Below, piece after piece: positions 54,728 through 63,600 of a stretch of 64,000 nucleotides of DNA (position 1 is its first letter; the number at the start of each line of letters is the position of its first letter). The position numbers and the translations under genes were made by a program. Under the pieces are notes generated by a model. The model was given only the letters and a program-made list of their open reading frames with translations. It searched no databases and was not told the DNA's origin. The DNA lies in assembly GCA_963422595.1 (NCBI GenBank), contig OY730298.1, positions 558,001 through 622,000 on the forward strand. The letters run 5' to 3'. The stretch comes from G963422595 sp963422595. Its GTDB lineage: Bacteria > Pseudomonadota > Gammaproteobacteria > UBA4575.

Positions 54728-54869
54728 AACGTGGATACACAGGATATATGCAGGGTATCTGGCAAGCGGGTTTCTGGACGGTACACGAAAAGGTAATGAT
54801 AATCGCGGGTATAGATACAGCAGAATGGGCAATATGCGGGGGTTCAATTATCCTGTTCATCCATGTAAA
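54728..54869. repeat. MITE-like element, copy A
   Basis: The stretch starts ACGTGGATACACAGGAT and ends ATCCTGTTCATCCATGT, which are imperfect inverted repeats. Its interior (GCGGGTTTCTGGACGGTACA, then CGAAAAGGTAATGATAATC) closely matches the interior of the element at 58279-58482 in the same orientation. No coding capacity. It fills the gap between senA and the djlA-like gene. Confidence 0.6.
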
Positions 54870-54897
54870 TTAAAATGCGCAGTTAAAGAATATAATA

Positions 54898-55722
54898 ATG
54901 AGTTGGTGGGGTAAATTAGCAGGGGGCAGTTTAGGATTTGCCTTAGGCGGACCTATTGGCGCCATGATCGGTGCCATGCTGGGGCATCAGCTCGACAAAT
55001 CTGCCGCAAGTCAACCAGGCCCTGGCGGTAATACATTTGATCTCGGTTCGCAGGAACGTACTCAGGCAGCCTTTTTTGCTGCAACCTTTTCCGTCATGGG
55101 CCACATTGCAAAAGCTGATGGGCAGGTATCTCCTCAGGAAGTTCAGCTTGCTGAGCAGGTTATGGAAGAGATGCAGCTGAATAAAGAGCAGCGCCAGGCT
55201 GCCATCAAATTATTTAATCAGGGGAAGCAAGCCGATTTTTCATCGGATGACGTACTTGAGCAATTTCGCAAAGAATGTCATCGTAAAGTTACGCTCGTGC
55301 AGATGTTCATCGAAATTCAAATACAGGCGGCATATGCAGATGGCAAAAAGCATCCCGCTGAAGAGCGTGTCTTAAAACATATTTGCAGCATGTTAGGATA
55401 CCCACATGCTTTGCTTTCACAGTTAGAATCTTTAATATTCGCAGAACGACGTGCTTATCAACATTCAGGTGCGCAGAGTTTTCACACCTCTCCGGAATCT
55501 GAACTGAAAAATGCGTATAAAATTTTAGGCGTTAATGCGTCTGTAATGGATGCTGAGCTAAAGAAAGCCTACCGCAGACTAATGAGTCAACACCACCCGG
55601 ACAAATTAATATCTAAGGGATTGCCTGAAGAGATGATAGAAATCGCCACGAAAAAGGCCCAGGAAATACAAAAGGCTTACGATTTAGTTAAAGAGGCACG
55701 CAAGCAGCATAAAGCAGCGTAG
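54898..55722 (+). CDS. djlA: DjlA-like membrane co-chaperone
   Basis: 274 residues: N-terminal Gly-rich hydrophobic segment (LAGGSLGFALGGPIGAMIGA) for membrane insertion, a TerB-like domain at about 55-190 (VMGHIAKADGQVSPQEVQLA), and a C-terminal J domain at about 208-272 with the HPD motif (YRRLMSQHHPDKLI). It stimulates DnaK at the inner membrane. Normal length for DjlA. It lies 139 bp before the MotA-like gene; link unknown. Confidence 0.92.
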   Translation: MSWWGKLAGGSLGFALGGPIGAMIGAMLGHQLDKSAASQPGPGGNTFDLGSQERTQAAFFAATFSVMGHIAKADGQVSPQEVQLAEQVMEEMQLNKEQRQAAIKLFNQGKQADFSSDDVLEQFRKECHRKVTLVQMFIEIQIQAAYADGKKHPAEERVLKHICSMLGYPHALLSQLESLIFAERRAYQHSGAQSFHTSPESELKNAYKILGVNASVMDAELKKAYRRLMSQHHPDKLISKGLPEEMIEIATKKAQEIQKAYDLVKEARKQHKAA

Positions 55723-55861
55723 ACTTTAAACCTCAATTGAAAAAAAGGGTTATTATAGTGCTTGGAAATACAGTCAGTTTTATGAACACTATAGAATAGA
55801 GAGACTGAAATATAAGTAAGCATACAAAATGAACATAACGACGTAAAATTTCATACTGCCG

Positions 55862-56842
55862 ATGACCAGACCCTACCTTATTTTGACATGGATGGCGGTT
55901 TTTGTACTGAGTGCGGCAATAGCGCTTACATTTATATATAACCCCGTAATCTTCGCTTTCAAAACCAATCCCTGGTTTAACGCCCTAATTGCCCTCGTTC
56001 TGATTATCGGGATAGCGTATAACTTCCGACAGGTTTTTAGTCTGTATATAGAGATTGATTGGATCGAATGTTTTCGTAATGCAGAAGATTTCAACGCCTC
56101 TGAAATGACTACGTCGTTACTTGCGCCCATGGCGCGCATGCTGTCAAAAAAAGAAAGTGATCAACTAACGTTATCTGCGACGTCGACGCGATCTTTGTTA
56201 GACAGTATCAGTAATCGACTGGAAGAATCACGTGATATATCACGTTATTTAATTGGGCTACTGATTTTTTTAGGGCTACTTGGTACCTTTTGGGGTTTAT
56301 TAGCTACGGTAAGCTCAGTAGGTGACATCATCAAAGGAATGTCCGGGCAAGGTACAGATAGCCTGGCATTATTTGAAAACCTTAAATCAAGGTTACAACA
56401 GCCTTTATCAGGGATGGGCGTTGCTTTTAGTTCTTCATTATTCGGCTTGGCTGGTTCACTAGTGCTGGGTTTTTTAGATCTACAAGCGGGACATGCGCAA
56501 AGAAGATTTTTCAATGAGTTAGAAGACTGGCTTTCAGAAGTAACGCATCTTTCGTCAGGATCCTTACTTGGAGATGGCGAGGTACCAGTGCCGGCCTATG
56601 TTCAGGCGCTGCTTGAGCAAACTGCTGATGGCATCAACAGTTTACAAAGAACGCTAAACAATCAGGCCGATGAACAGTCTAGACTGGATGCACATCTACT
56701 TACCCTTACCCGACAGTTGGCTGAGATTGGCGAGTATTTAAAGCGCGATCAACGGCCGTTTTCAGAGGAGCTGCGCAAGGAACTCCGCGTTCTTACCCGC
56801 ACTATTGCTGCGTCTTTAGCCAATAAGCCGCCGCAGAAATAG
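55862..56842 (+). CDS. MotA/TolQ-like proton channel protein
   Basis: 326 residues with four membrane helices at about 7-29, 38-62, 135-160 and 182-205 (LLIFLGLLGTFWGLLATVSS and GMGVAFSSSLFGLAGSLVLG). The GTFWGL and GMGVAFSSSLFGL segments are the MotA_ExbB signature. A short C-terminal coiled coil follows. The next gene, 7 bp downstream, encodes a MotB/OmpA-like partner. The pair recalls the ZorA-ZorB core of Zorya systems and MotA-MotB, but ZorA's long tail and effector genes ZorC-E are absent here. Confidence 0.88.
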   Translation: MTRPYLILTWMAVFVLSAAIALTFIYNPVIFAFKTNPWFNALIALVLIIGIAYNFRQVFSLYIEIDWIECFRNAEDFNASEMTTSLLAPMARMLSKKESDQLTLSATSTRSLLDSISNRLEESRDISRYLIGLLIFLGLLGTFWGLLATVSSVGDIIKGMSGQGTDSLALFENLKSRLQQPLSGMGVAFSSSLFGLAGSLVLGFLDLQAGHAQRRFFNELEDWLSEVTHLSSGSLLGDGEVPVPAYVQALLEQTADGINSLQRTLNNQADEQSRLDAHLLTLTRQLAEIGEYLKRDQRPFSEELRKELRVLTRTIAASLANKPPQK

Positions 56843-56849
56843 TTTAATT

Positions 56850-57887
56850 ATGCAATTAATTTATGCTCATCGCCGTCGCGGCGTGAATATATGGCCAGGT
56901 TTTGTAGATGCCTTAGCCGCTTTATTAATAGTCATAATATTCCTGCTCCTGATATTCACAATCGGGCAGTTTTACTTAAGCCATGCCTTAAGCAGTAAAG
57001 AAAAAACATTAACGCAGCTTGACAAGCAGGTTGCTCGGCTTGCCGATTTACTTGCCCTTGAGAAAACCACCAGCGTAAATTTACAAACGGAAGTTGGTGA
57101 ATTAACTGCGCAGCTGGCTACCAAGAGTGAAACCCTTGAATTATTACAAGTCGATATAAAGTCACTAACGGAATTGCGTAAACAGCTAGAAAAAGACGTT
57201 ACAAGTCTTACCACCAGGCTTCAGCAGAGTGATGAAACTTTGCGCGTGGAGAAGGAAATCTCCGCAGAATTGATTGCGCGGGTAGGAGTACTCAATTTTC
57301 AGGTAAAGGCCCTGAGGGAGCAGCTTGAGACCATATCAAAAGTTTTAGGGCTTGAGTTAGACGCGGGTAAAGAAGGCATAGAAAGACTGGCAGAACGCAT
57401 AAATATTGCTTTAGCCGAAAAAGCGCAGGAATTAGCCCGTTACCGTTCCAATTTTTTTGGTCGTTTACGAGTGGCATTAGGAGAAAATCCGGATATCCAA
57501 ATAGTCGGTGATCGATTTGTTCTACAGTCAGAACTGCTATTCGATAGTGCTTCAGCCGAACTGGGTGAGCGTGGCAAGCAACAAGTGAAAAAACTGTCTC
57601 AAACTCTTAATTTACTTGCTGCTGATATACCAGGTGACATAGAGTGGATAGTACGTATTGACGGACATACTGACAACAGACCGATCAGCACGGAAAAATA
57701 CCCTTCAAACTGGGAGTTATCAACGGCGCGTGCCTTGGCGATTGTAAGATACATGATTACTCAAAGTGTTCCGGCAAAGCGGCTTGCTGCAACTGGATTT
57801 GGCGAATTTCATCCTTTAGACGTGGGTGAGACTGCCGAGGCATACGCAAAGAATCGACGGATAGAGATTAAACTAACAGCAAGATGA
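56850..57887 (+). CDS. MotB/OmpA-like peptidoglycan-binding motor partner
   Basis: 345 residues. A membrane helix with the proton-relay Asp is seen at about 15-40 (WPGFVDALAALLIVIIFLLL). A long coiled coil spans 45-190. The OmpA-type peptidoglycan-binding domain fills 225-345: LLFDSASAELGERGKQQV, VRIDGHTDNRPISTEKYPSN then WELSTARALAIVRYM, and YAKNRRIEIKL. It would anchor the MotA-like channel to the cell wall. Neither flagellar nor Tol genes are close by. Confidence 0.9.
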   Translation: MQLIYAHRRRGVNIWPGFVDALAALLIVIIFLLLIFTIGQFYLSHALSSKEKTLTQLDKQVARLADLLALEKTTSVNLQTEVGELTAQLATKSETLELLQVDIKSLTELRKQLEKDVTSLTTRLQQSDETLRVEKEISAELIARVGVLNFQVKALREQLETISKVLGLELDAGKEGIERLAERINIALAEKAQELARYRSNFFGRLRVALGENPDIQIVGDRFVLQSELLFDSASAELGERGKQQVKKLSQTLNLLAADIPGDIEWIVRIDGHTDNRPISTEKYPSNWELSTARALAIVRYMITQSVPAKRLAATGFGEFHPLDVGETAEAYAKNRRIEIKLTAR

Positions 57888-58459
57888 TCCTGCACACGCG
57901 GTTATTTTCTCTCAATTACATATAAGTATAACTATATCCGCATCGGTACAGGGGCCTGTCCTGAATAATAATTATTGCGTAATATCCTAAATATCCTGTG
58001 TATCCATGTTCATAGTGCCGTAAGTTTCGACGAGGGTTCAAGGCGTTGCTTCGCCGAACAGAAATTTTTTTGGGGGAGGAGGGGTAAGGACGTGGCGAGA
58101 ACCCGAAGAACGGGGCATTGTTCAATATACTAAAGACACTAAACTAAGGATACTAAAGAAATTTTGTCGTTGGTTCATCAAGGCTTCCATCCATTTTTGC
58201 GCGCGCGGGATTGTTCATTACTTGGTGCATTTATCTTAGCCGGTCTTAATATCCGCGCGGCAATATCATAAAAGAATGAAAACACGGATGTACAAGGTAT
58301 TCAGGGTGCAGAGAAACTGCACGATGCGTTGACGCATTCGATTATTCCTATGTCTTTGAGCTATCAATGATCTGGGAGGCGGGTTTTTGGACAGTGTACG
58401 AAAAGGTTATGATGATCACGGTTATAGACAAAGCAGGGTACGCAAGACTCAGGATTTAA
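57888..58459. other. Intergenic stretch with repeat copies between convergent genes
   Basis: About 570 bp with no gene recognised. It holds a solo copy of the ATCCTGTGTATCCATGTT motif at 57993-58010 and most of the MITE-like element at 58279-58482. The remainder, including a G-rich stretch near 58070 (TTTTTTTGGGGGAGGAGGGG-like), shows no further structure. Confidence 0.5.
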
Positions 58460-58482
58460 TTATCCTGTCCATCCACGTTTAT
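58279..58482. repeat. MITE-like element, copy B
   Basis: Begins AACACGGATGTACAAGG and ends CCTGTCCATCCACGTTTA, imperfect inverted repeats. The part from GCGGGTTTTTGGACAGTGTA to the end aligns well with 54766-54869. Longer than copy A by about 60 bp in its left half. The right end runs into the last codons of the RND permease gene. Confidence 0.6.
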
Positions 58483-61400
58483 ATTCTTTGTTTATACCCA
58501 GCTGTAAAAGACTGGGCAATAAAATCAAAGTAAAGACGGTACTTACCGCCATACCGCCCACAATCACTGCTGCAAGACCTTTATAGAGTTCTGAGCCCGC
58601 GCCTGGAATCACCAACAAGGGTAACATGCCAAAGATACTGGTTAGGGTACTCATCAGGATAGGACGTAGTCGCACGCGCACCGACTCTTGCACTGCTTCA
58701 CGACGATCTTTACCATTGCGTTCCGAGGTGCGCGCCTGATGTACTAACAGGATGGCATTGTTCACCACCAGTCCTAATAAAATAATAAAGCCAAGCATAG
58801 TCAACAGATCTGCGGGTAAGCCCAGTAATCGTAACATCAGAACGCCGCCTACCGTAGCCAGCGGTAAAGCCAGAATAACCAGGACGCTGTCAAAAAAAGA
58901 TCGAAATAACGCGCTAATTAGAAGGTAGAGGATAATCACCGCCAGGATAAAACTATTGGTAAAACTTTTTATAGCGGTTTTTAAGTTATCTGCCGAACCA
59001 CTAAGTCTGATTTCACCATCCTCGGGGAGTTGTTGCTCCATCAGCGGTACCACTTCCTGTTTTATTTTTTCAATTGCCACCTCCAGCGGCATTCCCGAAG
59101 GTGGTCGCAACTCCAGGGTAATGGTACGTCGTCGATCCAAACGACGTATGACGTCCGGGCCCGCGGTACGTTTAATATCAACAAGCTCGCTCACGGGCAA
59201 TACGCCTCCTTTAGGTGTGTGCATAGGGATAGCAGCTAGTTTTTCCGGCGTATTCCATGGTTGTACGCGCGCAATGATGTCCAGCTTTTCTTCGCCATTA
59301 AAATATTCCCCCACAAATAAGCCTTGTCCCAAAAGCCTGGTTACTTGCGCCATTGTGGCGCGATCCCAACCGGCCTCTACCAAACGATTTTCTTTAGGTG
59401 CCAGTTGTAGTTCAGGTTCAGCTAATTGCAGACCAGGACGTGGACGTGCTCGCACGCCACTGAAGATAGTTGGAATTTTGAAAAATCCGATTTGCGCAGC
59501 ACGCAATAAACTTTCTATATCATTTCCCTGAATATTAATGTCGATCTCCGTGCGTCCACCGACGCCACTAAACAAAGAAGCCTTTTGAACGATTGGGAAA
59601 GAGTCCGGAAATCCAGCTATTGCTTTATGCACTACTTCCATTACCTGATTCACTTGTTTTTTATTTGCTTTTGCGGCACGCGCACCTAAAAATATTGACC
59701 CCGAGCTTGCGACAAAAAAGTAATGTTTGATGCCTGGGGTTTTTGTGCCGTCAATATAAGGTTGCATATGCTCTGCAATGACCCTTCCCATTTCTGTTTC
59801 AATATGGTCTATGTTGACACCTGGTGGTGGTATCACAATGCCAAATACTAAATTTCGATTTCCTGTTGGTAAGTAGTCTGTTTTTGGAAACACAAGCACG
59901 GTAATTACAACAGAGATTGTTATTAAACCGATTATCCATGACCAACGTCGTACAGTTGTACTGGTGATACTCATGATTGCAGAGGTAACGTGATTCCACC
60001 ATACGTCATGTTTATCTTTCAATTTCAGACTCGAGGTAAACTTAAACATGGCGGTAGGAATCACTACACTCGCCACTACCAGCGAAGCGGCTATAGCTGC
60101 TGATATCGCGATCGCAAGATCTGAAAACAATTGCCCACTTTGATCTTTTAAGAATATTATCGGTAGAAAAATCGCTATCGTCGTTAATGTGGATGCCAAT
60201 AGCGCAGGCCACACTTGCTTAGTGCCTTCAAACGCCGCTTGTTGAGGAGACAAGCCCTGCTCACGCATGCGCACGATATTCTCCAGCACTATAATTGCGG
60301 CATCCATAACCATACCAACTGCAAAGGCCATACCTGCCAACGAAATGACGTTTATGGTGCGGCCTGTTGTGTTCATTACCATAAACGTTACGAATAAACA
60401 AAGTGGTATCGTTACGGTAACAATCAAAGTTGCGCGCAGTTTTCGTAAAAACCACCACAAGACTCCAACGGCTAATAAAATCCCTAATCCCAGGTTATTG
60501 CGCAACAGTTCAATCGCGCTATTGATATACACGGTTTCATCGTAGACTTGTTCAATAGTAAGCCCGGCTCGTTTGAATGCACCCTGCTCAATTTCTTTTA
60601 CTGCGGCACGGATGTCACGCATGGTTTCAAGGACGTTAACGCCAGCTTCGCGATAAGCGTTTACCGCGATGGATTGATCGCCCTTGGTAATTACAAAGTT
60701 ATTGCGATCTACTGTGCGTATCTCTACTTTTGCGACATCGCGCAACGCAACTGGTTTATTTCCGCGCCATTCCAGGATGAGTTCACTGAGCTCTGCAGGG
60801 CTTAGCGCCCCTGTATAGCGTAATGTATAACGGCGCTTGCCAACGTCTGCGGTGCCACCCGAAATATCATTATTTCCACCCGCAAGTATTGCCGCTCTGG
60901 GTAATTCGATGCCAAGTCCGGCGGCCTTGTATGCGTCCACAGTGATGCGCACCTCGTATTTATGGCCACCACGCACTTCCGAAAGTGCCACCCCCGCCAC
61001 CCGTTCAAATCGGGTTTGTACGACTTCTTCCACAAAATCACGATAAGTTTCAATTGCGCGCGAGTTGTCTTTATGTGGCTTGATAATAAACCACGCGATG
61101 GGACGTCCTCGCCCGCCTGCGGTACTTAGTACGGGTTCGTCCGCGTCCCGCGGATAACTGGGCACCCGATTGAGACGATTGATGACCTCGATTAGTGCTC
61201 GGTTCAAGTCATAATCCACCTCAAAGGTGATAGTAATCTTACCGCTGCTGCTACTGGCTTCGGAAAGTAACTCCTTCATGCCCGGCAAGCCCCGTAATTG
61301 TTTTTCCTGAGGCTCTATGATTTCCGCTTCAACTTCTTCAGGCGCCGCCGCGCGCCACGTTGTGGTAATAACAATTTCAGGTTGTTCAACTTCAGGTGTA

Positions 61401-61507
61401 AGTTGGATAGGCAGATGAGTCAGGGCAACCGTTCCGAATACCGCGGCCAACAGGCAACCAACCAAGGTAGCCACCGGGTTTTTCAGTGCCAGCTGGATAA
61501 AATTCAT
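58460..61507 (-). CDS. RND-family efflux permease
   Basis: 1015-residue inner-membrane proton antiporter of the HAE1 group. N-terminal helix NPVATLVGCLLAAVFGTVAL, the long periplasmic part, and TM4 with its proton-relay Asp (GMAFAVGMVMDAAIIVLENI) are visible; the second half repeats the fold, ending RVRLRPILMSTLTSIFGMLP. Drug or other substrate cannot be told. The start ATG overlaps the adaptor gene's stop by 4 bp. No outer-membrane channel gene is adjacent. Confidence 0.95.
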   Translation of the reverse strand: MNFIQLALKNPVATLVGCLLAAVFGTVALTHLPIQLTPEVEQPEIVITTTWRAAAPEEVEAEIIEPQEKQLRGLPGMKELLSEASSSSGKITITFEVDYDLNRALIEVINRLNRVPSYPRDADEPVLSTAGGRGRPIAWFIIKPHKDNSRAIETYRDFVEEVVQTRFERVAGVALSEVRGGHKYEVRITVDAYKAAGLGIELPRAAILAGGNNDISGGTADVGKRRYTLRYTGALSPAELSELILEWRGNKPVALRDVAKVEIRTVDRNNFVITKGDQSIAVNAYREAGVNVLETMRDIRAAVKEIEQGAFKRAGLTIEQVYDETVYINSAIELLRNNLGLGILLAVGVLWWFLRKLRATLIVTVTIPLCLFVTFMVMNTTGRTINVISLAGMAFAVGMVMDAAIIVLENIVRMREQGLSPQQAAFEGTKQVWPALLASTLTTIAIFLPIIFLKDQSGQLFSDLAIAISAAIAASLVVASVVIPTAMFKFTSSLKLKDKHDVWWNHVTSAIMSITSTTVRRWSWIIGLITISVVITVLVFPKTDYLPTGNRNLVFGIVIPPPGVNIDHIETEMGRVIAEHMQPYIDGTKTPGIKHYFFVASSGSIFLGARAAKANKKQVNQVMEVVHKAIAGFPDSFPIVQKASLFSGVGGRTEIDINIQGNDIESLLRAAQIGFFKIPTIFSGVRARPRPGLQLAEPELQLAPKENRLVEAGWDRATMAQVTRLLGQGLFVGEYFNGEEKLDIIARVQPWNTPEKLAAIPMHTPKGGVLPVSELVDIKRTAGPDVIRRLDRRRTITLELRPPSGMPLEVAIEKIKQEVVPLMEQQLPEDGEIRLSGSADNLKTAIKSFTNSFILAVIILYLLISALFRSFFDSVLVILALPLATVGGVLMLRLLGLPADLLTMLGFIILLGLVVNNAILLVHQARTSERNGKDRREAVQESVRVRLRPILMSTLTSIFGMLPLLVIPGAGSELYKGLAAVIVGGMAVSTVFTLILLPSLLQLGINKEYKRGWTG

Positions 61508-62565
61508 GAACCCGCTGGTGGCGGTTTTACTGTGACCATCATGCCAGGTTGCAGGTTTTCACCGCCGCGCGTCACCACCAGGTCATCAGGCCGAATCCCT
61601 CCAATTACCTCAATGCTGGTAGTTTCTGCGACTCCGGTTTCCACGTTGATTCGCTCGGCTATTAATTGTTCATTAATACGAAAAACGTAAATTCCTTCTC
61701 TGCGCAACACTAAGGCATCGCGCGGTACCAGCACAGCCTCTCGCGTATGCGCGGTTGGAATAGCAACACGTAACAGATTGCCAGCGCTTAATGAATGAGT
61801 GGCGATGGATATGCGTAACTCATATAATCGTGATACGTCACCTCCTACGGGGACAAGCGCGCGAACTTTACCTGCTCCTGTTAATTTCCCGCGCGTATAG
61901 GTTAATGGAGTACCGATAGTGATAAATTGCAGGGAAGTTGCCGGAACGCGCGTTTGAATTTCGAGGTTGCTGGTACTTACCAGGCGCACAATGGTATTAC
62001 CATCTTTAGCCCATTCTCCCGCCTGCAACAGCTGTTCCGATACCACGCCATCAAAGGGCGCGAGCACCTTGGTTCGTCGTAGCCGTTCCTGTGCCTGAAC
62101 CAGTCGCGCTGTTGCCGAAACTATATTGCTACGCGCCACGGACTGATCCGCAATGGCCTGATCAAGCTGGCTGCGCGCGATATTGTTTTCTGAAACCAGC
62201 TTTTGAAATCGCTCAACCTCTTTAGAGTGAAAATCAAATTTAGCTTTTTCACTTTGAATAGTAGCTCTTTCTTCTATGATTTGTTGTTGAATAAATACAT
62301 CATCCAGCTTTGCGACCACAGCATCTTTGCTGAAGCGATCGCCCACCTCCGCAACCCTAATCAAACGTCCGGATATTTCCCCGGCCAAATTGACGTCATC
62401 ACGACTGATCACCGTAGCACTATACAAAGCGGTGGGCGCAATGCTTTTTTGCACCGCTTGCTCTGCTACCACGAATATAGGCGGGGGCCTCTTTTTATCT
62501 TCCGCGTGGCATACAGAGATAAAGAGTATTAACGTCAATGCGATCTTTAAGAATGGACGATTCAT
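61504..62565 (-). CDS. RND efflux periplasmic adaptor
   Basis: 353 residues with an N-terminal signal peptide (FLKIALTLILFISVCHA). The barrel-sandwich part is seen in YSATVISRDDVNLAGEISGR and VLAPFDGVVSEQLLQAGEWA, separated by a coiled-coil hairpin (about 90-165), followed by beta-barrel and membrane-proximal parts. First gene of the two-gene efflux operon. Confidence 0.94.
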   Translation of the reverse strand: MNRPFLKIALTLILFISVCHAEDKKRPPPIFVVAEQAVQKSIAPTALYSATVISRDDVNLAGEISGRLIRVAEVGDRFSKDAVVAKLDDVFIQQQIIEERATIQSEKAKFDFHSKEVERFQKLVSENNIARSQLDQAIADQSVARSNIVSATARLVQAQERLRRTKVLAPFDGVVSEQLLQAGEWAKDGNTIVRLVSTSNLEIQTRVPATSLQFITIGTPLTYTRGKLTGAGKVRALVPVGGDVSRLYELRISIATHSLSAGNLLRVAIPTAHTREAVLVPRDALVLRREGIYVFRINEQLIAERINVETGVAETTSIEVIGGIRPDDLVVTRGGENLQPGMMVTVKPPPAGS

Positions 62566-62605
62566 AAATATATGGTTGATTAATTTCAGATACTAAAGCT
62601 ATACA

Positions 62606-63565
62606 TTAACTAAGCGTTCCATTGCAACTGCTACCCTGTCCAGCGGTACAGCCATAACAGTGATCGGCGACCGCAATCTCGTTATTTTCCAGATCCACGT
62701 CGATTAGTTCTGACAAATGTGTACGCATTTGATCATTATGCCGTACAGCGAGTCCAAGCATCTGATTAAAATCACAGTCATACACGTAACCCCTCCAATC
62801 TACGCTTATTAAAGAGCGACACATCACCGACTGTAAGTTTTTCTCGTAATAGGAGTCGCGTAATAACTGCATATACTGGTGAAATTTCCCCTGGCTGATC
62901 AGGCTACTGCCAAATCTCTGAATTGGCATGTTCGTGATGGTAAACAAGTGATCAAAGCTTACGTCATATCTCACTAAAAACTCATGGTACTCTTGTTCCA
63001 GTGATTCCTGTGGGGGGGGCAGCTGTGCACCTTGCGGATTATACACCAGTGTTAATTTCAGCTGCTCGTGGTTGCTGCCATAACCCAGGTCATTAAGTTT
63101 TTTTAGTGCACGTATACTTTTCCAAAACACACCTTTGCCACGTTGTCTGTCTACGTTTTCTTTAAGGTAGCAAGGCAGCGAGGCGACAATCTCCACTTGG
63201 TGGTCAGCCAGAAAGTCTGCCAAATCTTCCTGGCCAGGTTCTTCAAGGACAGTCAGGTTGCAGCGGTCAATCACTTGTCGTGATTGACCGCGCGCAGTTT
63301 TTACCAGTTCCCTGAATAGTGGGTGCAACTCAGGAGCGCCGCCAGTAATATCAAGTAGTCGTATATTTTGCGTCAGCAGATAATCAATGACGATACCTAT
63401 GGTTTCAGGCGACATCATCTCATTACGGGTGGGGCCAGCGTTCACGTGACAATGCACGCAAGACTGGTTACAGCGATAGCCAAGATTGACTTGTAAAGTT
63501 TCGACTTTACGACGGTGAATTTTGGGAAAATCGGTTGGTTTTAGTAAATGTACAGTTGCGTGCAT
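62606..63565 (-). CDS. arsS: ArsS-like radical SAM/Cys-rich protein
   Basis: 319 residues. The radical SAM cluster site is CNQSCVHC (LQVNLGYRCNQSCVHCHVNA), followed by LLDITGGAPELHPLFRELV. The C-terminal Cys-rich end HCYGCTAGQGSSCNG is diagnostic for the ArsS/TIGR04167 family, which puts the deoxyadenosyl group on arsenic in arsenosugar synthesis. Many members have selenocysteine in this last motif; here it is an ordinary TGC Cys. The neighbour is a flavin disulfide reductase, the usual context. Confidence 0.88.
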   Translation of the reverse strand: MHATVHLLKPTDFPKIHRRKVETLQVNLGYRCNQSCVHCHVNAGPTRNEMMSPETIGIVIDYLLTQNIRLLDITGGAPELHPLFRELVKTARGQSRQVIDRCNLTVLEEPGQEDLADFLADHQVEIVASLPCYLKENVDRQRGKGVFWKSIRALKKLNDLGYGSNHEQLKLTLVYNPQGAQLPPPQESLEQEYHEFLVRYDVSFDHLFTITNMPIQRFGSSLISQGKFHQYMQLLRDSYYEKNLQSVMCRSLISVDWRGYVYDCDFNQMLGLAVRHNDQMRTHLSELIDVDLENNEIAVADHCYGCTAGQGSSCNGTLS

Positions 63566-63600
63566 GCTATGCTCATCAATTATGAGGCCATAAAAATGGC

